NCBI GenBank assembly: GCA_031281685.1
Contig: JAITFA010000022.1
Location: 1-5,751, forward strand
Length of the DNA stretch: 5,751 nucleotides
From: Treponema sp.
Lineage (GTDB): Bacteria > Spirochaetota > Spirochaetia > Treponematales > Breznakiellaceae
Direction: 5' to 3'
Below are positions 1 through 5,140 of the stretch, in pieces. The notes beneath the pieces are model-generated. The model saw nothing but the letters and a program-made list of their open reading frames with translations. It was not told the origin of the DNA and ran no database searches. A program made the position numbers and the translations under genes. Each line of letters starts with the position of its first letter. The first letter of the stretch is position 1.

Positions 1-105
1 GACGCGTTTTTCTGGGCGCTCCGGTATGAAATGAGTCGATATCTGCACGAAGATTGGACTGACTTTTTACTCGCCATTGCGGGCGAGGCCCCCGATGATT
101 CTTGA
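1..105 (+). CDS. C-terminal end of an unrecognised upstream gene (partial)
   Basis: The first 34 codons are open in frame 1 and end at a TGA at 103-105; the other two forward frames close within about 35 bases. The visible peptide is acidic and aromatic-rich (it includes FFWALRYEMSRYLHEDW) and ends in a polar APDDS tail. I do not recognise the family. In bacterial V-type ATPase operons the catalytic subunit A gene usually sits just upstream of B, so position suggests the end of subunit A, but the residues do not let me confirm that. It could also be another ATPase-associated or unrelated gene that the inserted element downstream has separated from its neighbour. The reading frame is well supported; its identity is not. 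Confidence 0.55.
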   Translation, partial: DAFFWALRYEMSRYLHEDWTDFLLAIAGEAPDDS

Positions 106-137
106 ATTTGGAATTGCTGTAACTGCAAAGAGCAGTG

Positions 138-167
138 TTGACATTAGAGATAAAGATAGAATAGAAT
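138..167 (+). promoter_or_regulatory. Putative sigma-70-type promoter ahead of the tnpB/omega-RNA relic and ATPase B
   Basis: A perfect -35 hexamer TTGACA (138-143) is followed after 18 bases by TAGAAT (162-167), five of six matches to the -10 consensus, in an AT-rich stretch. Transcription would start near 174, just before the first hairpin of the structured region, and would run into ATPase B and D. This is the best promoter match I could see by eye in the window. The TTGAC part also resembles the target/TAM sequences used by IS200/IS605 elements, so the -35 match could be partly coincidental. Confidence 0.5.
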
Positions 168-302
168 AATTCTCATACCCGTGTAGCGCGGGGAATCAAC
201 GTCTGTGGACAAGGGAACGCTGGCTCTTGGCGATACCAAGAGCGAACCTCTCGTGGAAAGACCGGTAACGGAAAGAAGCAGAAACCTTGTAGAGCAAGCT
301 GA
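165..302 (+). pseudogene. tnpB: Remnant of the 3' end of an IS200/IS605-type tnpB (RNA-guided nuclease) gene
   Basis: Read in the frame starting at 165 (after a TAG at 162-164), this encodes about 45 residues ending at a TGA at 300-302. It includes RVARGINVCGQGNAG and, 17 residues later, KKQKP. TnpB proteins typically end with a segment of the form G-I-N-A-C-G-(D/E), then a variable stretch, then KQEP/KQES, which is the pattern seen here with substitutions (A to V, E to K). Nothing of the RuvC domain, the zinc-finger CxxC pairs or any start codon remains; the match begins abruptly near 171. It is therefore a scar, probably left by deletion of most of the element, not a working gene. In TnpB elements this same DNA also encodes the guide RNA scaffold, which may explain why this piece persists. 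The call rests on motif recognition, not a database search. Confidence 0.7.
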
Positions 303-345
303 GCTATCAGTCCAAGCTACAAGCCCTTGGCTTTAGCTATGGGGT
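178..345 (+). ncRNA. Orphan omega-RNA (reRNA)-like scaffold and right end of an IS605-type element
   Basis: A series of hairpins lies in and just after the tnpB remnant. They are 178-183/187-192 (6 bp with one G-U pair), 223-230/236-243 (8 perfect base pairs, 5-base loop), 262-264/269-271 (CCG around a GTAA tetraloop), 286-292/317-323 (7 bp enclosing a smaller 298-302/307-311 stem) and 321-325/329-333 (5 bp, sharing three bases with the previous arm). In IS200/IS605 elements the 3' end of tnpB and the right end form the guide RNA scaffold, and the flanking DNA just beyond supplies the guide. The GGGGTT at 341-346 would fit a right-end boundary, so a guide would fall roughly at 347-366, just before the ATPase B ribosome binding site. 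The exact boundary is inferred. No TnpB is encoded in the window, so function would need a nuclease supplied from elsewhere. The alternative is simply a structured 5' leader. Confidence 0.5.
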
Positions 346-366
346 TACTGACACAGACTGTTTTGT

Positions 367-374
367 AGGTGAGG
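367..374 (+). promoter_or_regulatory. Ribosome binding site that sets the ATPase B start at 378
   Basis: AGGTGA at 367-372 matches the anti-Shine-Dalgarno complement and sits 5 bases before the ATG at 378. It overlaps the in-frame GTG at 369, which would itself have no binding site at suitable spacing. This argues for the ATG at 378 as the true start, three codons into the longest open frame. Confidence 0.75.
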
Positions 375-377
375 CGT

Positions 378-1817
378 ATGAAGGGTATTGAATACCGGGG
401 ACTGACCCGTGTCGAGGGACCGGTAGTGATTACAGCGAGAAGCAAGAACGTGGGATTCAATGAGGTAGTCGCGGTGTATGACCGCGAAGAAGGCCGGCGT
501 TTGGGGCGTGTGGTTGATATGAGTGAGGACTGGACTGCGGTTCAGATATTTGGGAGTAACACAGGGCTTTCGGCAGACGAGGCGCGGGTCGAGTTTCTGG
601 GGAAGCCTATGGAACTCCGCGTAGGAATGGGGCTGTTGGGACGCATTTTCAACGGCTTGGGGGAGCCTATTGATGGATATGGGAACATCTTCTCCTCAAC
701 CTGTCTTGATGTGAATGGTCTGCCAATCAATCCTTACGCCCGTACCTATCCGCGAGACTTTATTCAAACCGGTGTCTCAGCCATTGACGGTATGAATACC
801 CTGATTCGGGGGCAGAAGTTGCCGATCTTCTCCGGGAATGGCCTGCCGCATAACCGGCTTGCCGCCCAAATCGTGCGGCAAGCCAAGATTCTTAACGCTA
901 ACGAGCCGTTTGTCGTGGTGTTCTGCGCCATGGGGGTTAAGTATGATGTGGCGCGTTTCTTCCTTGACGATTTCGAGAAGACCGGCGTGCTGGCAAACGT
1001 CGTTGTATTCCTATCGCTGGCGGATGCGCCGTCGCTGGAACGCTTGGTCGCGCCGAAATGCGCCCTGACTGCGGCGGAATACCTCGCTTACCAGAAAAAC
1101 ATGCACGTATTGGTCGTTATGACTGACATGACCAACTACTGTGAGGCACTGCGCGAGGTATCTTCAATTAGGGGTGAGGTGCCGAGCCGTAAGGGGTATC
1201 CGGGGTATCTCTATTCTGACCTCGCGTCGCTTTATGAACGCGCCGGAAAGATTAGCGGGTCGAGCGGGTCGATTACGCAGATTCCGATTCTTACCATGCC
1301 GAATGATGATATAAGCCATCCGATTCCTGACCTGTCGGGGTATATCACCGAGGGGCAGATCGTGCTTGACCGCGAGTTGGCTCAGCGCGGCGTGTATCCA
1401 CCAGTGGCTGGTCTGCCGAGTCTGTCGCGTCTGATGAAAGACGGGATCGGGCCGGGCATGACGCGGGATGATCACAAGGATGTGTCCAGCCAGCTCTTCG
1501 CGGCCTACTCAAAGGTTAAGCAGGTGCGTAACCTTGCGTCGATTATCGGGGAGGAGGAGCTTTCCGAGACGGATAAGCAGTATCTGCGCTTTGGCGAGAA
1601 GTTTGAGCAGAAGTTTTTATCCCAAGGCGATTTTGAGAACCGAGACATTGAGCGTACTCTGAACATTGGCTGGGAAATACTCACTGAGATACCACGCGAA
1701 GAACTCCTGCGTATCAAGCAGGAACTCATCAAAAAGTACCTTGACCCGATTCTGGCGCTCAAGGAGAAGTCAGAGAATATGAACAATATGGCTAGTAACC
1801 TACGGATGGTGGGTTAG
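378..1817 (+). CDS. atpB: V/A-type ATP synthase/ATPase subunit B
   Basis: Non-catalytic nucleotide-binding subunit of the V1/A1 head. It alternates with catalytic A subunits in the A3B3 hexamer on the cytoplasmic side of the membrane. The 479-residue length fits the family. The N-terminal beta-barrel begins near residue 5 ([10 protein letters not shown]). A degenerate P-loop, SGNGLPHN, occupies 152-159; the catalytic GKT is absent, as expected for B. The family blocks [16 protein letters not shown] (from 267) and [20 protein letters not shown] (from 300) are clear. LPSLSRLM (346-353) carries Arg351, at the position of the arginine finger that B lends to the A-subunit active site. The C-terminal helical part follows, with no frameshift visible. 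The start is set by AGGTGA at 367-372. The gene is followed two bases after its stop by subunit D. What is odd is the upstream gap, which holds a mobile-element relic. The symbol follows archaeal/bacterial V-type naming (also ntpB) and should not be confused with F-type atpB. Confidence 0.96.
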   Translation: MKGIEYRGLTRVEGPVVITARSKNVGFNEVVAVYDREEGRRLGRVVDMSEDWTAVQIFGSNTGLSADEARVEFLGKPMELRVGMGLLGRIFNGLGEPIDGYGNIFSSTCLDVNGLPINPYARTYPRDFIQTGVSAIDGMNTLIRGQKLPIFSGNGLPHNRLAAQIVRQAKILNANEPFVVVFCAMGVKYDVARFFLDDFEKTGVLANVVVFLSLADAPSLERLVAPKCALTAAEYLAYQKNMHVLVVMTDMTNYCEALREVSSIRGEVPSRKGYPGYLYSDLASLYERAGKISGSSGSITQIPILTMPNDDISHPIPDLSGYITEGQIVLDRELAQRGVYPPVAGLPSLSRLMKDGIGPGMTRDDHKDVSSQLFAAYSKVKQVRNLASIIGEEELSETDKQYLRFGEKFEQKFLSQGDFENRDIERTLNIGWEILTEIPREELLRIKQELIKKYLDPILALKEKSENMNNMASNLRMVG

Positions 1818-1819
1818 GT

Positions 1820-2443
1820 ATGGCGCGAGAAAGCATTGCTCCTACCAAGAGCAATCTAATCAGGACCAAGGAGCGGCTTGCTACTGCTGAGGAAGGTTAT
1901 GATCTGCTTGAGCAGAAGCGGGAAATTCTTGTGATGGAGCTTATGCAGAAGGTGGAGTCGGTGAAGCTGCTGGAAGGGGACATGAACGCACAGGTTGCCG
2001 TCGCGTATCCGGCGCTCAGGCGCATGCTTCTTGTGGTGGGACGGGAACGGTCTGACCAGCTCTCCCGTGATATTAGATACCGGTTCGAGTTACATGAGAA
2101 AAGGGTGACCGCTGCGGGTATGAGTCTCTCCAGCCTTGAGATCACCATGCCTAATGTGGAGTTGAAGTATTCCATTGCAAATTCATTTGCGGAATGTGAT
2201 GAAACAGTATTAGAATTCTTTAAGTTGCTAAAAATCGTAACTGAGTTGGCGGCAGTACGGACGATTACTTGGCGTTTGGCGCGAGAGGTTCGTAAAACCC
2301 AGCGACGGGTGAACGCGCTTGAAAAAATGGTAATCCCAACCGCTAGAGAAACAAAAGTTTATATCGAATCGGCTCTGGAAGAGCGGGACAGGGATGCCTT
2401 CTTTACCAGTAAGCTCCTGAAAAGGAAAGCTAACAAGGAGTGA
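1820..2443 (+). CDS. atpD: V/A-type ATP synthase/ATPase subunit D
   Basis: Central rotor-stalk subunit that turns inside the A3B3 head and transmits torque to the membrane ring. The 207-residue length is normal. The start MARESIAPTKSNLIRTKERL, followed by a long helix with E-E-G-Y-D-L-L-E-Q-K-R (24-34), is the hallmark N-terminus of the family. A second long helix near the C-terminus (about 140-190, rich in R, E and L with VRKTQRRVNALEKMVIP) forms the other half of the antiparallel coiled coil. No membrane segment or signal peptide is present. The ATG lies two bases after the stop of B, with only a weak GGTGGG (1808-1813) inside the B gene as ribosome site, so translational coupling to B is likely. 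D is the last recognisable ATPase gene; the membrane subunits (I, K) do not follow it and must lie elsewhere, probably upstream. The symbol is the V-type usage (also ntpD). Confidence 0.95.
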   Translation: MARESIAPTKSNLIRTKERLATAEEGYDLLEQKREILVMELMQKVESVKLLEGDMNAQVAVAYPALRRMLLVVGRERSDQLSRDIRYRFELHEKRVTAAGMSLSSLEITMPNVELKYSIANSFAECDETVLEFFKLLKIVTELAAVRTITWRLAREVRKTQRRVNALEKMVIPTARETKVYIESALEERDRDAFFTSKLLKRKANKE

Positions 2444-2447
2444 AGCT

Positions 2448-2933
2448 ATGATCAAGCCATTGTTTTCTAACATTATTGTTGCGGTTACCGGTTCCGACGC
2501 TTCTGTACTGGCGGCGAAATATGCCATTGTTATGGCTAAAATGTACCGTTGCCGTCTTACAGCCGTGTATGTCGTTGATACCGCCACGATCCGGCAACTT
2601 ACCCTGAGTAAAATCTTCATCCAAGACGAAGGTAATGAGTATGCCAACAGCCTCAGGGCTAATGGCGAGCGTTACCTCGTATTTGTCGAGGAACTGGCGC
2701 GTACTAAGGGCGTTAAGATCGAGCGGGCGATACGCAGCGGCGCAGTGTATACGGAAATTCTGACGCTGGCGGATGAAAAAAAAGCTGATCTCATCATCTT
2801 GGGCGGATGGGAGAAAGACCGGAGCGCTCGGGACATCATTTCTCACTCCCATCGGGAGATTATGAATAACGCCAAGTGTTCGGTAATGTTGGTCAAAGAG
2901 CCAAACATAGATCAAATTTTTAGGCAAGCCTGA
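2448..2933 (+). CDS. Universal stress protein (UspA-fold) family protein
   Basis: A 161-residue cytoplasmic protein with the UspA alpha/beta layout. Strand 1 is FSNIIVAVTGSD (6-17), followed by the helix ASVLAAKYAIVMAKMY. A second strand is CRLTAVYVVD. The C-terminal strand KADLIILGGW precedes the final helix and strand REIMNNAKCSVMLVK (136-150). UspA domains bind nucleotides or act as stress regulators, and many bind ATP through G-x2-G-x9-G-(S/T) after strand 4. Here that loop reads GGWEKDRSARDIISHS, so the second glycine and the G-S pair are missing. This suggests a non-ATP-binding (UspA-like) member, or one with altered binding. A strong AAGGAG at 2435-2440 lies 7 bases before the ATG, and the gene starts 4 bases after subunit D, so it is probably co-transcribed with the ATPase. 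A role in adjusting ATPase activity is possible from position but not shown. Confidence 0.88.
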   Translation: MIKPLFSNIIVAVTGSDASVLAAKYAIVMAKMYRCRLTAVYVVDTATIRQLTLSKIFIQDEGNEYANSLRANGERYLVFVEELARTKGVKIERAIRSGAVYTEILTLADEKKADLIILGGWEKDRSARDIISHSHREIMNNAKCSVMLVKEPNIDQIFRQA

Positions 2934-2948
2934 ACAGAGAGGCATGGA

Positions 2949-3356
2949 ATGAGAATAGCGATTGTGAGTGCTACGGCGCGACGGACAGGGATTCCCGATT
3001 ATGTAAAAGCCTTGCAAAAAGGCATGGAGGCTATGGGTCACCGTGTTGACGTGATTGATGCATGGACTGAGGATGGGTTTCGTCTGCCGGGCTACGAATA
3101 TGTTGTGGTATGCGCCGAGTCCATATCCCTGTTCGGTGGAAAGATGCCGGAGGCTTTGCCGAAGATACTTGCCACAGGGAGCGGGCTCTCAGGCAAGAAG
3201 AGCGCGGCTTTTCTCAAGAAGACCGGACCCTTCACCGGTAGGGCTTTTTCTAACCTGATGAAAGCCATGGAAAAAGAAGGCATGATGGTCAACTGGAGCG
3301 ATATCATTCTCTCGGAAACCCAGTCTGAGGCGCTGGGTAAGCATATTGGGGCCTGA
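2949..3356 (+). CDS. Small flavodoxin-fold-like protein of unknown function
   Basis: A 135-residue cytoplasmic protein. The pattern resembles a flavodoxin fold: strand RIAIVSAT (2-9), a loop ARRTG, a helix, strand HRVDVIDA (31-38), strand YEYVVVCAES (49-58) followed by a glycine loop SLFGGKMPEALPKIL, strand KKSAAFLKK (83-91), a helix FSNLMKAMEKEG, and a last strand MVNWSDIILSE. In flavodoxins the first loop is T-x-T-G-x-T/S and binds FMN phosphate; here it is ATARRTG, a poor match. FMN binding is therefore doubtful, and the protein may be a cofactor-free relative. The start is supported by GAGAGG at 2937-2942, 6 bases upstream; an out-of-frame ATG at 2944 stops after one more codon. It sits 15 bases after the Usp gene and 12 before the J-domain gene. 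I do not recognise a named family; the fold call is from pattern only. Confidence 0.75.
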   Translation: MRIAIVSATARRTGIPDYVKALQKGMEAMGHRVDVIDAWTEDGFRLPGYEYVVVCAESISLFGGKMPEALPKILATGSGLSGKKSAAFLKKTGPFTGRAFSNLMKAMEKEGMMVNWSDIILSETQSEALGKHIGA

Positions 3357-3368
3357 CGCGCTGGCATT

Positions 3369-4142
3369 GTGGAAAACTATTACCGGCTTCTCGGCATCAA
3401 TGAGACTTCCTCCCCGTATGAGATAAAAAAAGCGTTTCGTGAGCGGGCAAAACAGTTGCATCCCGACATTGCTGGTAACGCCGCAACAGGCGAAATGCGA
3501 CGGCTACTCACCGCTTATGAAGTGCTTTCCAATCCAGACCGGCGCCACGAATACGACCGCGCCTTTAGCCGTATCTTTAAGAAGGGGGATTTCGATTACC
3601 GGACTTTCTTGCAGGAACACGATGATCCGGCAAGTCAGGCTAAACTCATGATCTTCGACCTTATGCACCTTGAGGAGGAACGCGCCCTGGAGATATGGCG
3701 GAGACAGGGCGGCTTGGGTTTTCCCCTGCAAAAGTATTTGGATCAGGAAGACTGGATGGACTGTACTTTTCTGCTGGCTGAGGAACTGGAAAAACGACAG
3801 TGTTACTACGAGGCGTTCATGCTTCTGGTGGACATTGTGCGGGAGGAGCGCCGCCGGCCATACTTCCGGCACTTCATTATTGAGGTGGAGGCAGTTTTGA
3901 AGGAGTTGGTTCGTTTGCGGCTCAAATCATCGCTGGACGAGAAAACGTATATCCTCTGTATGGAAAACCTGCTTGATTTGGGCTTTTCCTCGCGTGATGA
4001 GGCCCGTTGGCTCCGTTCTATGGCGGAAAGCCTTGTTAAGTTGGGTGAACTTAAGTCAGCCCAGGGTGTATTTCGGGAAGCCTTGCGGCGCGATCCCCGT
4101 CTCCCCAATACAGCGCGACTCCGGCGCAAGCTGCAGGTCTGA
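3369..4142 (+). CDS. J-domain (DnaJ-like) protein with helical, TPR-like C-terminal region
   Basis: A 257-residue cytoplasmic protein. Residues 1-66 form a J domain: NYYRLLGI at 3-10, helix II ending in the invariant HPD at 31-33, and YEVLSNPDRRHEYDRAF at 50-66. J domains stimulate the ATPase of DnaK (Hsp70). The Gly/Phe-rich linker, CxxCxGxG zinc repeats and substrate-binding barrels of true DnaJ are absent. The rest is helical, with two stretches resembling TPR helix pairs at about 127-160 and 212-245, the latter ending EALRRDPRLPN. It is best seen as a specialised co-chaperone whose C-terminal region picks the client or partner. The start is GTG at 3369; no ATG fits, and the J domain needs this start. 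No convincing Shine-Dalgarno is visible, which suggests coupling to the gene ending 12 bases upstream or low expression. It sits directly before map. Confidence 0.88.
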   Translation: MENYYRLLGINETSSPYEIKKAFRERAKQLHPDIAGNAATGEMRRLLTAYEVLSNPDRRHEYDRAFSRIFKKGDFDYRTFLQEHDDPASQAKLMIFDLMHLEEERALEIWRRQGGLGFPLQKYLDQEDWMDCTFLLAEELEKRQCYYEAFMLLVDIVREERRRPYFRHFIIEVEAVLKELVRLRLKSSLDEKTYILCMENLLDLGFSSRDEARWLRSMAESLVKLGELKSAQGVFREALRRDPRLPNTARLRRKLQV

Positions 4143-4156
4143 GATACGGAAAACAA

Positions 4157-4162
4157 GGAAGG
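4157..4162 (+). promoter_or_regulatory. Ribosome binding site of map
   Basis: AAGGAAGG around 4155-4162 with core GGAAGG lies 6 bases before the ATG at 4169. It is much stronger than the site of the preceding J-domain gene, so map may be translated at a higher rate from the same mRNA. Confidence 0.6.
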
Positions 4163-4168
4163 CATATA

Positions 4169-4933
4169 ATGATTCGTCTAAAAAACGCAAAACAAATTGA
4201 AGGTATCCGCTCATCGTGTCATATGTTGAGCGCCATGTACCGGGAACTGCTCCCTCTGGTGAAGCCGGGTGTTGAAACCCTTGAAATCGACCACTGGACG
4301 CGGAACTGGATCAAGAAGTCAGGCGGCAAACCCGTGTTTCTGGGCTATGGTCCCAAGAAAAACCCCTTCCCAGCCGCTATCTGCATCTCCATCAACAACG
4401 AGGTGATTCACGGCATCCCGTCCAAGCGCCGTATCCGGGAAGGCGACCTCGTTTCGCTGGACTGCGGTATTGATCTGGACGGGTATGTCAGCGATCAGGC
4501 TATCAGCATCGAGGTGGGTAAGGTGAGCAGCGAGGTTCACCAACTCAATGTGGTTACGCGGGAGTGTCTGTACAAGGGCATTGAGGCGGTGAAGGCTGGC
4601 GAGCGGCTTCTCCAAATTGCGCGGGCTGTGGAGGGACACGCGCTGGCCCATGGTTACGGAGTAGTGCGCGAGTACTGCGGACACGGGGTTGGCCTGAGCC
4701 TTCACGAGGACCCGCAGGTCTCCAACTACCCGCACGGGCCAAACCCCCGCATGAACAACGGCTTGGTGATCGCCATCGAACCTATGATCAACATGGGCAA
4801 GGCCGACATCAGGGTGCTGGACGACGACTGGACCGTTGTTACCGCCGATGATCGGGTTTCCGCGCACTGGGAACACACCGTGGCGATCTTTGACGGACAG
4901 ACGGAGATACTCACCGAAAGGCTTGACCTGTGA
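4169..4933 (+). CDS. map: Type I methionine aminopeptidase
   Basis: Cytoplasmic metalloenzyme that removes the initiator methionine from nascent proteins after deformylation. At 254 residues it matches the short bacterial type Ia enzyme, without the N-terminal zinc-finger extension. The pita-bread fold ligands are all present: Asp98 (LVSLDCG), Asp109 (VSDQA), His172 (GHGVGLSLHED), Glu204 (IAIEPM) and Glu235 (AHWEHTV). His81 (NNEVIHGIP) and His179 match the catalytic histidines of the family. The ATG start is supported by GGAAGG 6 bases upstream, and the TGA at 4931-4933 ends the tight gene run. The gap to the J-domain gene is 26 bases, consistent with the same operon. The next gene, an HtrA-type protease, is separated by 207 bases; from memory, T. 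pallidum also has map beside an htrA homologue, which supports a treponemal origin. Confidence 0.97.
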   Translation: MIRLKNAKQIEGIRSSCHMLSAMYRELLPLVKPGVETLEIDHWTRNWIKKSGGKPVFLGYGPKKNPFPAAICISINNEVIHGIPSKRRIREGDLVSLDCGIDLDGYVSDQAISIEVGKVSSEVHQLNVVTRECLYKGIEAVKAGERLLQIARAVEGHALAHGYGVVREYCGHGVGLSLHEDPQVSNYPHGPNPRMNNGLVIAIEPMINMGKADIRVLDDDWTVVTADDRVSAHWEHTVAIFDGQTEILTERLDL

Positions 4934-4943
4934 TAAAAATTGG

Positions 4944-5003
4944 TTCCCAAAAACAGAATTCTGCGTATACATCTGTAACTATTTGGAAAAATTTTTATTA
5001 TTA
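4944..5003 (+). terminator. Weak candidate terminator of the ATPase-to-map operon
   Basis: TTCCCAAA at 4944-4951 can pair with TTTGGAA at 4982-4988 (7 pairs with one bulged C), enclosing a loop that contains the perfect palindrome CAGAATTCTG (4954-4963). It is followed by a T-rich run, TTTTTATTATTAT, from 4992. The long, poorly paired loop makes this a weak intrinsic terminator; the placement 10 bases after the map stop is the main argument for it. Confidence 0.3.
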
Positions 5004-5086
5004 TAGATATAGCTTAGTTAAAAAGCGTAAAAATCTGAATAAACCGCGGTTCAAAACAGATTTTGTAACAAATCTGACTAACTATT

Positions 5087-5120
5087 GAAACACTTTGTCA
5101 TCAAGTGTTTCTATTTTTCT
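5087..5120 (+). terminator. Terminator-like hairpin in the htrA leader (possible attenuator)
   Basis: GAAACACTT (5087-5095) pairs perfectly with AAGTGTTTC (5103-5111) around a 7-base loop, followed by TATTTTTCT (5112-5120). The stem has only three G-C pairs, so it would be a weak or temperature-sensitive structure. It ends 12 bases before the core of the htrA ribosome binding site, leaving no room for a promoter after it. It must therefore lie in the htrA leader RNA or terminate read-through from upstream. Confidence 0.5.
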
Positions 5121-5123
5121 CAT

Positions 5124-5132
5124 AAGAAGGAG
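5124..5132 (+). promoter_or_regulatory. Ribosome binding site of htrA
   Basis: AAGAAGGAG lies 8 bases before the ATG at 5141. A nearer ATG at 5136 is out of frame and reads ATG-CTA-TGA, so it overlaps the true start and stops at once; 5141 is the start of the protease. Confidence 0.75.
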
Positions 5133-5140
5133 CGTATGCT

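Larger units (their letters stand above)
4934..5140 (+). promoter_or_regulatory. AT-rich control region of htrA with repeated AATCTG half-sites
   Basis: No gene is seen here. The stretch is far more AT-rich than its neighbours. It holds a nested symmetric block: AAAATCTG (5030-5037), the perfect palindrome AACCGCGGTT (5042-5051) and CAGATTTT (5057-5064), nearly concentric. A third half-site, AAATCTG (5070-5076), can also pair with 5057-5063, so two structures compete. An imperfect direct repeat links ATCTGTAACTATT (from 4971) and ATCTGACTAACTATT (from 5072). These look like operator sites for a dimeric regulator or alternative RNA folds. No convincing sigma-70 -35/-10 pair is visible; the best is TTGGAA (4983-4988) with GATATA (5006-5011), spacing 17, which is poor. 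Confidence 0.45.

Noticed and set aside
122..136. Small hairpin ACTGC/GCAGT as a terminator of the upstream gene
   Set aside because: It has only 5 base pairs and is followed by GTTGACA instead of a T run, so it does not qualify as an intrinsic terminator; it might be a trace of an element left end, but this cannot be supported.
178..345. A metabolite riboswitch instead of a TnpB-derived RNA
   Set aside because: Several hairpins are present, but no known riboswitch core was recognised, while the overlapping reading frame matches the TnpB C-terminal pattern; the riboswitch idea is kept only as a fallback.
369..377. GTG at 369 as the start of ATPase B
   Set aside because: It overlaps the AGGTGA ribosome site and has none of its own; the ATG at 378 has correct spacing.
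2430..3041. 203-codon open frame on the minus strand
   Set aside because: It lies opposite the Usp gene and its junctions, has no recognisable domain, and the plus strand there has a good family match with ribosome sites. It is a shadow.
4319..4972. 217-codon open frame on the minus strand
   Set aside because: It is antisense to map, whose active-site residues are complete; the minus-strand product shows no family pattern.
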